Source of the DNA: a bacterium
GTDB lineage: Bacteria > CAIWAD01
Direction: 5' to 3'
Assembly (NCBI GenBank): GCA_030685015.1
Contig: JAUXWS010000067.1
Coordinates: 77,397 to 141,396 of the forward strand
Length of the DNA stretch: 64,000 bases
Part shown: in pieces, positions 53,085-62,013 of the stretch
Position numbering within the stretch: the stretch's first letter is position 1
Layout: every line of letters begins with the position of its first letter
Position numbers and translations under genes: made by a program
The notes under the pieces: model-generated
Told to the model about the DNA's origin: nothing
Databases searched by the model: none
Seen by the model: only the letters and a program-made list of their open reading frames with translations

Positions 53085-53800
53085 TCATCGACATCGTCAC
53101 GCTCTTTCCCGAGATGTTCGACGGCCCCCTCGACGAGTCCATCGTCAAGCGGGCCCGGCAGAAGGGACTGGTGGAGATCCGCCTCCACGACCTGAGGGAA
53201 TGGACGCGGGACAAGCACCGCAAGGCCGACGACGAGATGTTCGGCGGCGGGGCCGGGCTGGTGATGAAGCCCGAGCCGCTCTTTCACTGTCATGACGAGT
53301 TGCTGGCCCGCGCCCGCGCCCACCGGCCCGGTGCGGCCAAGCCCCTGGTCGTGCTGACCAGTCCGCAAGGGCGCCTGCTCTCCCAGGCCCTGGCGCGCCG
53401 GCTGGCCGCCGACACCGGGCATCTCGTGGTGGTGTGCGGGCATTACAAGGGCGTGGACGAGCGCTTCGTCGAACGCTGCGTCGACCTGGAGCTGAGCATC
53501 GGGGACTACGTGCTGAGCGGCGGGGAACTGCCCGCCATGGTGCTGGTGGACGCCCTGGTGCGGCTCTTGCCGGGCGCCATGAACAGCGCCGAGTCCGCCG
53601 AGACGGACTCGCTGGAGGACGGACTGCTGGACGCCCCCGTCTACACGCGCCCCGCGGAGTTCCGCGGCATGGCCGTGCCCGGGGTGCTGCTCGGCGGCCA
53701 TCATGCGCAGATCGAATCCTGGCGCGCCGCGCAGCGCCTGGAGCGGACGCGCCGCAAGCGCCCCGATCTGCTGGAAGGACAATCAAAGGACGAAGGATAG
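53081..53800 (+). CDS. trmD: tRNA (guanine-37-N1)-methyltransferase
   Basis: A 239-residue SPOUT-class methyltransferase using S-adenosylmethionine. IVTLFPEMFDGPLDESIVKR, RKADDEMFGGGAGLVMKPEP, VVVCGHYKGVDERFVE and the knot region ELSIGDYVLSGGELPAM are standard. The C-terminal YTRPAEFRGMAVPGVLLGGH is also standard. ATG 53081 overlaps the rimM stop and has GGGGAAGGG just before it. Confidence 0.97.
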   Translation: MIIDIVTLFPEMFDGPLDESIVKRARQKGLVEIRLHDLREWTRDKHRKADDEMFGGGAGLVMKPEPLFHCHDELLARARAHRPGAAKPLVVLTSPQGRLLSQALARRLAADTGHLVVVCGHYKGVDERFVERCVDLELSIGDYVLSGGELPAMVLVDALVRLLPGAMNSAESAETDSLEDGLLDAPVYTRPAEFRGMAVPGVLLGGHHAQIESWRAAQRLERTRRKRPDLLEGQSKDEG

Positions 53801-53812
53801 GAGAAGGCGATC

Positions 53813-54160
53813 ATGAGCCTGCTGAAGAGTGGCTTCGAACCCGAGCTGCGCACCGACCTGCCCGAGTTCACGGTGGGTGATGCGGTGGACGTGCATGTCC
53901 GCATCATCGAGGGCAACAAGGAGCGGATCCAGATCTACTCGGGCGTCGTGATCGCCCGCCACGGCGGCAACAGCGCCACGGCCACCTACACGGTGCGCAA
54001 GGCGCTCAAGGGTTTCGGCGTGGAGAGGATCTTCCCCCTGCACAGCCCGAAAATCGAGAAGCTGGTGGTGAAGCGGTCCGGCCGCGTGCGCCGCGCCCGC
54101 CTCTACTTCCTGCGGACCCGCAGCGGCAAGGCCGCCCGCCTGCGCGAGCGGACCAGCTGA
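53813..54160 (+). CDS. rplS: 50S ribosomal protein bL19
   Basis: A 115-residue bL19. FTVGDAVDVHVRIIEGNKER, IQIYSGVVIARHGG, FGVERIFPLHSPKIEKLVV and RVRRARLYFLRTRSGKAARL are the family's conserved blocks. The start ATG follows AGGAGAAGG. It is the last gene of the ffh operon; a terminator-like hairpin follows 13 bases after the stop. Confidence 0.97.
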   Translation: MSLLKSGFEPELRTDLPEFTVGDAVDVHVRIIEGNKERIQIYSGVVIARHGGNSATATYTVRKALKGFGVERIFPLHSPKIEKLVVKRSGRVRRARLYFLRTRSGKAARLRERTS

Positions 54161-54173
54161 ACCCTGCCGCGCC

Positions 54174-54193
54174 AGGCCCCGTCGGCGGGGCCT
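54174..54193 (+). terminator. Hairpin after rplS
   Basis: AGGCCCCG and CGGGGCCT pair around TCGG, 13 bases after the rplS stop. The 8-bp GC stem has no T-run, like other hairpins in this genome. Confidence 0.6.
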
Positions 54194-54234
54194 CCGGCCT
54201 GATCCGGACCCGCCGGCCGCCAGGGGGAGCACCA

Positions 54235-56301
54235 ATGGCGAGCGCCGACCGAGGAGAATCCTGGCCCGCCCTGTCCGGGTGGAGCATGGTGCTTCTGCTG
54301 TCGGCGCTTGTTGTGTTCCCGCCGGCCGCGAGGGCCCAGGACAAGCCGGCCCTGCCCCCGCCTCCCGCCCTGGTGGAAGAGGACAGCCTGGGCCGATCCG
54401 CCCGGCCGGCCGCCACGGAGGAGACGCAGGGCCTTTCGCCCCGCCCTGCCGCGATGCCCGACAGCCTGGGCGGTCTGGCCGACAGCCTGACAACCGCGGC
54501 GGACTCGGCCGCTGCCCGCTCTGTCCTGAGCCGGGCCTGGAGCCGCTTCTGGCGCCGCCCCGCCCACTGGCCGGCCCCCGCCCGCCTGCATCCGCCCAAC
54601 CGCCGTCCCCTGCCGACCCCCGCCGCCCCGCCCGACCGCCCGGCCGAGGATCTGGCCGATGGGCTGCTGCCCCTGGCCGCCGGTCTGCTCTACGACCAGG
54701 CCCACCTAGGCCATCGCCAGCTGCTGGCCCTGGACGGCCTGCGGCCCGGCGCCTCGACCCTGGAGCTGGACGGCCTGGATCTGGCCAGCCGCATCAGCGG
54801 CCTGGCCGACTTGAATCTGGTCGCCGGCGGGCTGGTCGAGGAAGGAAGGACCGCGGCCTGGGAGCGGCTGGGCAACCGGCCGGGGGGCGCCCTCGCTTTC
54901 CACAGCCTGCGCGCCACGGACGACAGCGTGTTGACGCGCCTCCGCTGGGCGGACGGTTTCCTCGGCCTCATCACGGTGGAGGGGGATTTCCGCCGACCCG
55001 TGCTGGGCGGGCGGGCCACCCTGGCCTCCCGCCAGAGCTACACCCACGAGCGGGTGCCGGGGGCCCACTACCGCGGCAACCTCTTCCTCTGGAACTGGGA
55101 CCGGCCGCTGGGGGAGAGGTGGCTGCTGCAACTGGACCAGCGCCTGCTCCACGACCGCAGCGAGATCCTGGACTTCGACCGGAGCCAGCGGCGCCTGGAC
55201 CAGAGCCTGCTGCGCGGCCGCGTGACACGCCTGTTGACTGATCAGAGCGCCCTGGGACTGGACCTGTGGCGGCGGGAGGACCGCCTGGGCTTCCAGCGTC
55301 TGGCGCGCGTGGATGATCGCGAGACCCTGCGGGGCGCCACCCTGCACCTGGACCGCAGCTGGGCGGGAGGCGGCTGGCGCGTCGTGAGCGGCCTGGAGCG
55401 GCAGGAGCTGAGCGCCGGGTCCTGGCGGATGGAGCGCGGCGTCGCGCGCCTGGCCGGCCGCGCCGCCTGGACCATTCCCAGCAGCCTCGGCCGCCTGGTC
55501 CTGGAGCCGGCCGGCGAGCTGCGCCGCTTCACGGGGGACGACCTGCGGGGCTGGTCCTTGGGCGGGCACGCCGGCCTGCAGCGCGGGGAGGGTTGGGGCG
55601 ACCTCATCCTCCAGGCGGGCCAACTGCCTCCCACGCCCGAGCAGTTGCATTTGACGCGGCTGCCGGCGCAGCAGGACGCCATGATCGATCCCTGGCTGCG
55701 CGAGGCCGCGCTGCCCCTTCTCCCCGACTCCACCCTGGGCGGCAGCCGCTGGCTGCGGCAGGAGCTGCGGCTGGGCACGAGGCTGGCGGAGGGAAGGCTG
55801 CCGCTCAGCCTGCGGGTCTGGCGCGTGGCGCTGGCCGACGACCCGCGGGCCGCCCCGGCCACCGACAGCAGCTGGATCTGGCGCGGCGAGGACCACGTCA
55901 ACTGGGGCGTGCAGCTCTTCGCCGACCTCGCCCTCACGCCCCGCTGGCGCCTGCGCACGGCCCAGGGCTGGTTCATGGACAGCCGCGGGCTGGTCTCCCG
56001 CGAGTTTCCATCCTACCTGCTGGACGGCGCCCTCACCCATGAACGGCGCCTGTTCGGCGAGGAACTGCTCGTGCAGGTCACGGCGGGTCTCCATCACGAG
56101 CATGGCGGCGTCGATGCCCAGGGCAGGGCGCTCTGGGAGATGCCCGAGTTCTGGCTCAAGGCCGAGGCCACCCGCGGCCGCTTCACCCTCTGGTGGGCGC
56201 TGCGCAATCCCTTCAGCCTGGCGGAGAACCAGCGGGTGGAGGGCCGCCCCCTGCACGGCCACGAGGAGTGGCTGGGCATCCGCTGGGGCTTTGTCGACTG
56301 A
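54235..56301 (+). CDS. Predicted TonB-dependent-receptor-like outer-membrane barrel
   Basis: A 688-residue protein with a signal peptide (SMVLLLSALVVFPPAARAQ), then a Pro/Ala-rich spacer to about residue 135. A plug-like segment follows (LRPGASTLELDGLDLASRIS, NLVAGGLVEEGRTAAWERLG), then a long barrel-like region of alternating strands. The end WLKAEATRGRFTLWWALRNP, with a last aromatic strand LGIRWGFVD, is like TonB-dependent receptors. No TonB box is certain and the ligand is unknown. It starts 74 bases after rplS behind an AGGGGGAG site. Confidence 0.68.
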   Translation: MASADRGESWPALSGWSMVLLLSALVVFPPAARAQDKPALPPPPALVEEDSLGRSARPAATEETQGLSPRPAAMPDSLGGLADSLTTAADSAAARSVLSRAWSRFWRRPAHWPAPARLHPPNRRPLPTPAAPPDRPAEDLADGLLPLAAGLLYDQAHLGHRQLLALDGLRPGASTLELDGLDLASRISGLADLNLVAGGLVEEGRTAAWERLGNRPGGALAFHSLRATDDSVLTRLRWADGFLGLITVEGDFRRPVLGGRATLASRQSYTHERVPGAHYRGNLFLWNWDRPLGERWLLQLDQRLLHDRSEILDFDRSQRRLDQSLLRGRVTRLLTDQSALGLDLWRREDRLGFQRLARVDDRETLRGATLHLDRSWAGGGWRVVSGLERQELSAGSWRMERGVARLAGRAAWTIPSSLGRLVLEPAGELRRFTGDDLRGWSLGGHAGLQRGEGWGDLILQAGQLPPTPEQLHLTRLPAQQDAMIDPWLREAALPLLPDSTLGGSRWLRQELRLGTRLAEGRLPLSLRVWRVALADDPRAAPATDSSWIWRGEDHVNWGVQLFADLALTPRWRLRTAQGWFMDSRGLVSREFPSYLLDGALTHERRLFGEELLVQVTAGLHHEHGGVDAQGRALWEMPEFWLKAEATRGRFTLWWALRNPFSLAENQRVEGRPLHGHEEWLGIRWGFVD

Positions 56302-56463
56302 TTCCCGCCACCACGCGCCACGCCTTCGAGCGGGGGACGCTCAATGGTCCCGCGGATGAAGGCCACCTCGGCGCTGGCTGCCATGGTGGAACGGGGGCCA
56401 ATGTACCACGGCGCCAGGCCCGCGCACCTGGCAAAGGGCCAGCGTTAAGGGTTCATCAGTGGC

Positions 56464-57669
56464 TCAGCAGCCACCACCGGCTTTCTTCCTCCGCGCCGTG
56501 CCACTTCCGGCTGCCGGCGGCGCCGCCGCGACGGGGGCCGCCTCGCTTCCGCTGAACCAGGCGGCGATCTGCGCCCGGCGCAGGGCGCGCTCGCGCTCGG
56601 AGGTCGAGGCGTCGGCGGCCGGGGTGGGCCGCGGCTCCTGCACCTCCCGCCGCCAGGCCTCCATCCCGCCGTCCAGCCAGTAGTAGTCGAGGGTGCGGGG
56701 CCAAGCCTCCGGCACGGCTGCCTCCTCGCCCACCTCCCCGATGAGCAGGACGCGCGTCCCCGTCGGCGCCTCGCCCACCTGCGGCGGCGGCAGGGCGGGA
56801 TCGGCCACGGCCAGCGCGCCGGGGATGGCCGCCTCGGCACCGGCGGAGTGGCGCAGGTCCAGCAGCAGCCAGCCGGCCTCGCGCTGGATGAGGAGTTCGG
56901 CCAGATCGCTGGCCGCCATGATGCGGGGCGGGTCGGGCGAGGCGGGGGCGGGCGGGGCGGCGGGCGTCAGTCCGGCCGCCAGGCAGAGCAGGGCGAGGCT
57001 CCCGGCCAGCACGAACTTGCCGCGGCGGTCGGGGACGGGGGTGGACTCCCGGCCGCTGTCGGAGCCGGCCGCCCGGCGCCGTGCGACGAGGGCCTCCACC
57101 CGTTCGGCGGCGATGAAGCAGCCCAGCGCCATCAGCACCACGGCCAGGGCCAGCCAGGGTGCGGGCAGGCCGAACAGGTCGTGGAGCAGGAGGGTGCCGG
57201 CGGCGGGAGCCGTGTAGAAGGCCTTGAGGAAGGGCAGGGTCTCCAGCCCCACGCCGAAGAGCAGGGTGCCCAGGAAGACGCCGCCCAGGGCGTAGAGGGC
57301 GTCGAGCTTGCCCGAGGCGAGGGAGACGAAGCCCGTGCCCGGACAAAGACCGCTGATGATGAATCCGGCGCCCAGCAGGAAACCGCCCGCCAGCTGCGGC
57401 CCGAGGAAGGTGGGGTTGATCCACACCTGGGAGAGGTCCACCAGGCCCCAGGCGGCCAGGGCGTAGAGCCCGCTCATGGCCGTGATGATGGCCGTGAACA
57501 TCACCTTGAAGACGGTCATGTCATGGAGATAGAACTGGGCGGCCAGCTTGCGCGCGTTGCCGAAACCGGCTCGCTCCAGCGCGAAGCCGAAGAGGAAGCC
57601 GATGGCGAGGGCGCTGAGCAGTCCGCCCTCCGCGCCCAGGGCGTTCTGGGGGACGAGGGGCAGGTTCAT
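56464..57669 (-). CDS. YeeE/YedE-type sulfur transporter half fused to rhodanese-like domain
   Basis: A 401-residue membrane protein. The first 200 or so residues are a YeeE/YedE (sulf_transp) half with FGFALERAGFGNARKLAAQF and SGLCPGTGFVSLASGKLDAL, whose Cys is the family's sulfur-handling residue. After a further membrane helix (FVLAGSLALLCLAAGL) comes a rhodanese-like domain (WLLLDLRHSAGAEAAIPGAL, YYWLDGGMEAWRREV). Its usual active-site Cys loop reads LLIGEVGEEA, so it lacks the sulfurtransferase Cys. The C-terminus is RRKKAGGGC. It is the last gene of the minus-strand sulfur operon and overlaps the previous half by 4 bases. Confidence 0.87.
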   Translation of the reverse strand: MNLPLVPQNALGAEGGLLSALAIGFLFGFALERAGFGNARKLAAQFYLHDMTVFKVMFTAIITAMSGLYALAAWGLVDLSQVWINPTFLGPQLAGGFLLGAGFIISGLCPGTGFVSLASGKLDALYALGGVFLGTLLFGVGLETLPFLKAFYTAPAAGTLLLHDLFGLPAPWLALAVVLMALGCFIAAERVEALVARRRAAGSDSGRESTPVPDRRGKFVLAGSLALLCLAAGLTPAAPPAPASPDPPRIMAASDLAELLIQREAGWLLLDLRHSAGAEAAIPGALAVADPALPPPQVGEAPTGTRVLLIGEVGEEAAVPEAWPRTLDYYWLDGGMEAWRREVQEPRPTPAADASTSERERALRRAQIAAWFSGSEAAPVAAAPPAAGSGTARRKKAGGGC

Positions 57670-58175
57670 GTCCACTGCCTCCTCATCAGGCGGGCCAGGG
57701 CGTAGCCGCCGGCGAAGACCATCATCATGAAGGCCCAGCTGCCGGCCGCCAGGCTGGCGCCGCCGCTGAGGGCCTGCCCGCTGGTGCAGCCGCGGCCCAG
57801 TCCGGCGGCGATGCCCATGATCGTGCCGCCCACCAGGGCGAAGAGCCAGCGCCGGCGCACGCTGATGCGCGGCCCGCGCACCGTCTCGGCCTTGAGCCGG
57901 CCGGCGCTGAGGGCGCCGATGAAGCCGCCCAGGAAGAGGCCCGCCACTTCCACCACCAGCCAGTCGCGCAGGGGCTGTCCGCCCTGCACATAGCGCCCGA
58001 AGGCCTCGCTCCGCTCCGTCCAGGCCGGCGCCACCAACTCGCAAGCGCCCGCCAGCACCCGTTTGGGGAAGGCGCTGGCGCCCAGGCCCTGTCCGGCCAC
58101 GACGAAGGCGGCGAGCAGGGCCAGGCCCAGCACGAAGCCGGCCAGGTAGGGATTCCAATAGGGTCGTGCCGTCAT
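57666..58175 (-). CDS. YeeE/YedE-type sulfur transporter half
   Basis: A 169-residue membrane protein with about four helices and the family motif GLGRGCTSGQALSGGA. It begins MTARPYWNPYLAGFVLGLAL, typical of split YeeE/YedE genes that import thiosulfate or related sulfur compounds. The other half follows with a 4-base overlap. The ATG at 58175 follows a GGGAGG site. It sits 80 bases downstream of the NrfD gene in the sulfur operon. Confidence 0.9.
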   Translation of the reverse strand: MTARPYWNPYLAGFVLGLALLAAFVVAGQGLGASAFPKRVLAGACELVAPAWTERSEAFGRYVQGGQPLRDWLVVEVAGLFLGGFIGALSAGRLKAETVRGPRISVRRRWLFALVGGTIMGIAAGLGRGCTSGQALSGGASLAAGSWAFMMMVFAGGYALARLMRRQWT

Positions 58176-58255
58176 GGCCCAGCCTCCCACTTCGCCGCAG
58201 AGAGTCGCGGCTCAACATCCCGGGCGCGACGGGCTCCCGCCGCGGCCCGACTCAC

Positions 58256-59221
58256 TCATTTCAACAGGGCCGTCACCTGCTCCACCCAGCGGGATTCCTG
58301 CCCGGCGAAGACCAGGATCCAGCGCAGGCTGAAACCGCCCGCCAGCACCAGCAGGGCGGTGGCGCGGCCGGGCGGCAGTCCGTGGCGGCGCTCGATGAGC
58401 GCGGCGGCCAGCGGCGCCAGCAGGCCCGTGGCCACCACCAGGGTCCAGAAGGCCGCCGTCCAGGGTCCGCCCAGGATGAGGGCGAGGGCTTGGCGGCCCG
58501 CCTCGCCGCCCACGGCCAGGCCGATCATCCAAAGGGCGAGCAGGCCGATCTCCCCGCCGATCAGTCCCAGGTCGGCGCGGCCCAGCCACTGTCGCTCCCC
58601 TTCCGCCAGCCTGAAGAGCAGGAGGAAAGCCGCGCCCGTGGAAAGGCCGGAGACGAGGAAGAGCGGACCCAGCAGCGCGCTGTTCCAGAGGGGCCGCGCG
58701 CTGGAGGCCGCCAGCAGGATCCCTGTGTAGAGGCCCAGCAGCACGCCGGTGAGGATGCTGAGGCGGGCGAAGAGGGGGCGGGCGCGCAGGCTCCAGTCGG
58801 CGAGGCCGCGCAGCCATCGTCCCGGCAGGAAGCGGCGCCACTGCTCGCGCCGCGCGGCGGGGAGTCCGGCCCAGGCGAAATGGGCGGCCACCGGGTAGAC
58901 GAGGAGCAGGATCCAGGCGCCCCAGCTCATGGGGGTCTGCGGACGCAGGATGAGGTAGAAGCGCCAAGCGTTCCAGCGGTTGGCCAGGTCGAGGAAGAGG
59001 CAGAGCATGCCGGCGCTGATGAGGAGCAGGCTGGTCCAGGGCAGCCAGCGCAGGGCGGGGCTGGCCTCCTCGTCCGGGTGGCGCAGCCGCCGGAGGCCGG
59101 TGAGGATCATGATGCCGGCCGCGACGCCTCCCAGGAAGAGGTAGAGGGCCACCTCGCCGTGCCAGGCGTGGAGCAGCGGGTCGATGCCAGGGTTGGCGCG
59201 GGTGGTGCTTGTCTCCAGCAC
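58256..59221 (-). CDS. NrfD/PsrC-type quinone-linked membrane subunit
   Basis: A 321-residue polytopic membrane protein. The start (WHGEVALYLFLGGVAAGIMI) and the conserved LDLANRWNAWRFYLILRPQT with PMSWGAWILLLVYP identify the NrfD/PsrC family, which binds quinone and passes electrons to or from the FeS subunit. About eight helices are visible. It starts 9 bases after the FeS gene, in the order expected for Psr/Phs enzymes. Confidence 0.93.
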   Translation of the reverse strand: MLETSTTRANPGIDPLLHAWHGEVALYLFLGGVAAGIMILTGLRRLRHPDEEASPALRWLPWTSLLLISAGMLCLFLDLANRWNAWRFYLILRPQTPMSWGAWILLLVYPVAAHFAWAGLPAARREQWRRFLPGRWLRGLADWSLRARPLFARLSILTGVLLGLYTGILLAASSARPLWNSALLGPLFLVSGLSTGAAFLLLFRLAEGERQWLGRADLGLIGGEIGLLALWMIGLAVGGEAGRQALALILGGPWTAAFWTLVVATGLLAPLAAALIERRHGLPPGRATALLVLAGGFSLRWILVFAGQESRWVEQVTALLK

Positions 59222-59230
59222 GGGCGCCTC

Positions 59231-59779
59231 CTATGTCAGGTAGTATTGCCGGGGCCGGGTGCCGGCGCCGGGCTTGAGCACGTGCCAGTCCCGCGTGCGC
59301 AGCAGGCGCGACAGCTCGCTGTCCGGATCCGCCAGGTCCCCGAAGACGATGGAGGAGGTGGGGCAGATTTCCTGGCAGCTGGTGGTGGCCAGGCCTGCGG
59401 CGCGGCGGTGGGCGCAGAAGCTGCACTTGTCCACCGTGCCGTGGCGCGGATCCACGAAGCGCGCGTCGTAGGGGCAGGCCGTCATGCAGGCCTTGCAGCC
59501 CGAGCACTTGTCCCGCGTCACCTGCACCGTGCCGTCCTCGGCGTAGTGGGAGGAGCCGGTGGGACAGGCCCGCACGCAGGGCGCGCGGTCGCAGTGGTTG
59601 CAACGCTCGCTGCGGATGGTCATGGCCAGGTCGGGGAAGGAGCCGCGCGTCTCGGTCACGATCCAGTCCCGCACATGGCCCTCCGCCACGTCGTTCTCCG
59701 TCTGGCAGCCGACAACGCAGGCGGCGCAGCCCACGCAGGTGCGGGTGTCCACGGCCATGGCCGGGCGCGGGCCGCTCAC
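59231..59779 (-). CDS. 4Fe-4S electron-transfer subunit (PsrB/NrfC type)
   Basis: A 182-residue ferredoxin-like protein with four cysteine clusters: CVGCAACVVGC, CNHCDRAPCVRACP, CSGCKACMTACPY and CSFCAHR...CQEICP. It can hold four 4Fe-4S centres linking the molybdenum subunit to the membrane NrfD subunit. GTG 59779 overlaps the upstream stop (GTGA); ATG 59758 (MAVDTRTCVGC) is the alternative and fits the family start. No signal sequence is present, so export with the Tat substrate is inferred. Confidence 0.93.
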   Translation of the reverse strand: MSGPRPAMAVDTRTCVGCAACVVGCQTENDVAEGHVRDWIVTETRGSFPDLAMTIRSERCNHCDRAPCVRACPTGSSHYAEDGTVQVTRDKCSGCKACMTACPYDARFVDPRHGTVDKCSFCAHRRAAGLATTSCQEICPTSSIVFGDLADPDSELSRLLRTRDWHVLKPGAGTRPRQYYLT

Positions 59780-62013
59780 GCGTCGCCCCCGCCCGCCGCC
59801 GCGGCGACGCCCTCGGAGGGCACGAGGGTGACGAAGTTCACGTTCATGCCCGTTCCTCCCATGATGGGGTCGGTGCGGCTGCGGCTGATCAGCTCGGCGC
59901 TGTCGATGCCGCGCCCGAAGACGAAGCGCAGGCCCTTGGCCCGCCGCCCGTAGCCGTGCACGATGTAGACGGCGTCCGGCCGGATGCGCTCGGTCAGCTT
60001 GACCGGCGCGTCGAAAGTGGAGAGCACGCCGTCCTGGTTCTGCAGGCGGACGCGGTCCCCCTCCTTCAGGCTCCAGCGCGCCGCCGCCCGGCGGTTCACC
60101 CACACCTCGTTCTCGCGGTAGGTGGTGGAGAGGAGGCGGTTGTTGGTGGTGCGTCCGAAGCTGTGGGTGGGCGCCCGGCCGAAGAGGAGGCGGAACCAGC
60201 CGGCGGGCGGGTCGCCGTGGTCGGTGTAGACGGGCATGGGGTCGAAGCCGAGGGCGGCCAGGGTGGCGGAGTAGAGTTCGATGCGGCCGGAGTCGGTGGG
60301 GAAGTCGGCCGGCGCCCCCTCCTCGAAGTAGAGCGGCTGGGGCGGCCCCAGGGCGACGCCCTCCTCCTGCAGCTGCTCGCAGGACAAGCCGGCGGCGGCG
60401 ACGCGGGCCTTGGCGTAGTCCATGGAATCCGCCCAGGGGAAGTGCTCGGCCAGGCCCATGCGGGCGGCCAGCCCGCGGGCGATCCACCAGCCCGGCTTGC
60501 TGTCGTGGAGCGGGGGCACCACCTCCTGGCGCACGGCGACGAAGGGCTGGCGCCAGGGCGGGGCGTGCAGGTCGTCGCAGCGCTCCAGGTAGGTGGCCTC
60601 GGGCAGCACGATGTCCGACCAGCCGCAGATCTCGGCGGGGAGGACGTCCACCGTGACGAGGAAGTCCAGGCGCTGGATCGCCTCGTGGACGCGGGCCGGC
60701 GCGGGCAGGGTGGTGGGCAGGTTGCTGCCGTAGACCATCCAGGCGCGCAGGTTGCGGCCCTGCAGCCCCGGCACGGTGGCGTCGCAGAGGCCCTGGGCCA
60801 GCACCTCGTCGGCCAGCGGGTAGTGGCTGGGGGCCGGCTTGTCCAGCGCCTCGCCGTTGGACGGCGGCTTGCGCGCGCCCGGGTAGCCGGGCAATTCCAA
60901 TCGAGACGGGATGAAGAAGCCGCCCCGCCGGCCCCAGCTGCCCAGCAGGGCGCCCAGGATGGCAATGGCGCGGCTGCGCTGGGTGTCGTCGCCGTACCAG
61001 GTGACGTGGCGGCCGGGGTGGACCAGGGTGGCGGGGGCGGCCCCGGCCATGAGACGGGCTGTCTCGCGGATGAGGGCCGGCTCGATGCCGGTGCGCGGGT
61101 AGGCCCACTCCGGACTGAAGGGCGCCACGTGGGCCTTCAGCTGCTCGAAGCCCGTGGTGTGGCGCTCCACGTAGGTGGCGTCGTGGCGGTTCTCGCCGAT
61201 GATGACGTGCATCCAAGCCAGGAGCAGGGCGAGGTCGCTGCCGGGACGGATGGGCAGCCAGTGCCGCGCCTTGGAGGCGGCCACCGAGAAGCGGGGATCC
61301 ACCACGATGAGGTCGGCCCCGCCCCGGATGGCGGCGGCGAAGTCCTGCACCTGGGTGTTGTGCATGTTCTCGCCCAGGTGGCTGCCGATGAGGACGAGGC
61401 AGCGCGTGTGCTCCAGGTCCGTCACCTCGGGGGACCCCACGCCGTGGCCGTAGGTGAGGGTGAAGCCCACGTCGCGCGGACCGCGGCACTGGGCGTAGCT
61501 GGGCGCCGCGATGTTGGGACAGCCCGCCGCCGTGAAGAGCTGCTTCATCCAGTTGGCGCCCCAGCCATGGTAGAAGAGGCCCAGCGCCCCGGCGCCGTGC
61601 TCGGCGATGATGCGGTTGAAGTGGTGGGCCGTCTCGTCCAGGGCCTCGTCCCAGGAGATGGCCGCGAACTCCTGCCCGCCCCGCTTGCTGACCCGGCGCA
61701 GGGGCGTCTTGAGGCGGTCGGGGTCGTAGAGCAGGCCCGTGCCGCCGGCGCCCCGCGGGCAGAGCCGCCCCCGGGAGAGGGGATGGCGCGGGTTGCCCTT
61801 GAGCTTGGTGACGCGCCCGTCCTTGACGTGGGCCAGCACGCCGCACCTCCAGAAGCACAGCTCGCAGAAGGTGGGCACCACGCGCTCGCCCTCGGTGGCG
61901 GGATCCTCCACCGGGTCCGCGTAGTGCCCGTACCAGTTGCTGCCCAGGCCGCCCAGCACGGCCGCCCCTGCCGCCCCCGCCGCGCTGATGCGGATGAAAT
62001 CGCGGCGCTTCAT
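59776..62013 (-). CDS. Molybdopterin oxidoreductase, Psr/Phs (polysulfide/thiosulfate reductase) type
   Basis: A 745-residue catalytic subunit. The Tat signal MKRRDFIRISAAGAAGAAVL is clear. The first 4Fe-4S site is CELCFWRC, completed by the Cys in GRLCPRG. A candidate molybdenum ligand Cys lies in SYAQCRGPRDVG. The remaining cofactor-binding segments (SHLGENMHNTQ, VVDPRFSVAASKARHWL, VYGSNLPTT) and the C-terminal dinucleotide-binding domain are present. It is periplasmic by its Tat signal. The substrate may be polysulfide, thiosulfate or tetrathionate; the sequence does not decide. It overlaps the ArsR gene by 4 bases. Confidence 0.93.
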   Translation of the reverse strand: MKRRDFIRISAAGAAGAAVLGGLGSNWYGHYADPVEDPATEGERVVPTFCELCFWRCGVLAHVKDGRVTKLKGNPRHPLSRGRLCPRGAGGTGLLYDPDRLKTPLRRVSKRGGQEFAAISWDEALDETAHHFNRIIAEHGAGALGLFYHGWGANWMKQLFTAAGCPNIAAPSYAQCRGPRDVGFTLTYGHGVGSPEVTDLEHTRCLVLIGSHLGENMHNTQVQDFAAAIRGGADLIVVDPRFSVAASKARHWLPIRPGSDLALLLAWMHVIIGENRHDATYVERHTTGFEQLKAHVAPFSPEWAYPRTGIEPALIRETARLMAGAAPATLVHPGRHVTWYGDDTQRSRAIAILGALLGSWGRRGGFFIPSRLELPGYPGARKPPSNGEALDKPAPSHYPLADEVLAQGLCDATVPGLQGRNLRAWMVYGSNLPTTLPAPARVHEAIQRLDFLVTVDVLPAEICGWSDIVLPEATYLERCDDLHAPPWRQPFVAVRQEVVPPLHDSKPGWWIARGLAARMGLAEHFPWADSMDYAKARVAAAGLSCEQLQEEGVALGPPQPLYFEEGAPADFPTDSGRIELYSATLAALGFDPMPVYTDHGDPPAGWFRLLFGRAPTHSFGRTTNNRLLSTTYRENEVWVNRRAAARWSLKEGDRVRLQNQDGVLSTFDAPVKLTERIRPDAVYIVHGYGRRAKGLRFVFGRGIDSAELISRSRTDPIMGGTGMNVNFVTLVPSEGVAAAAGGGDA

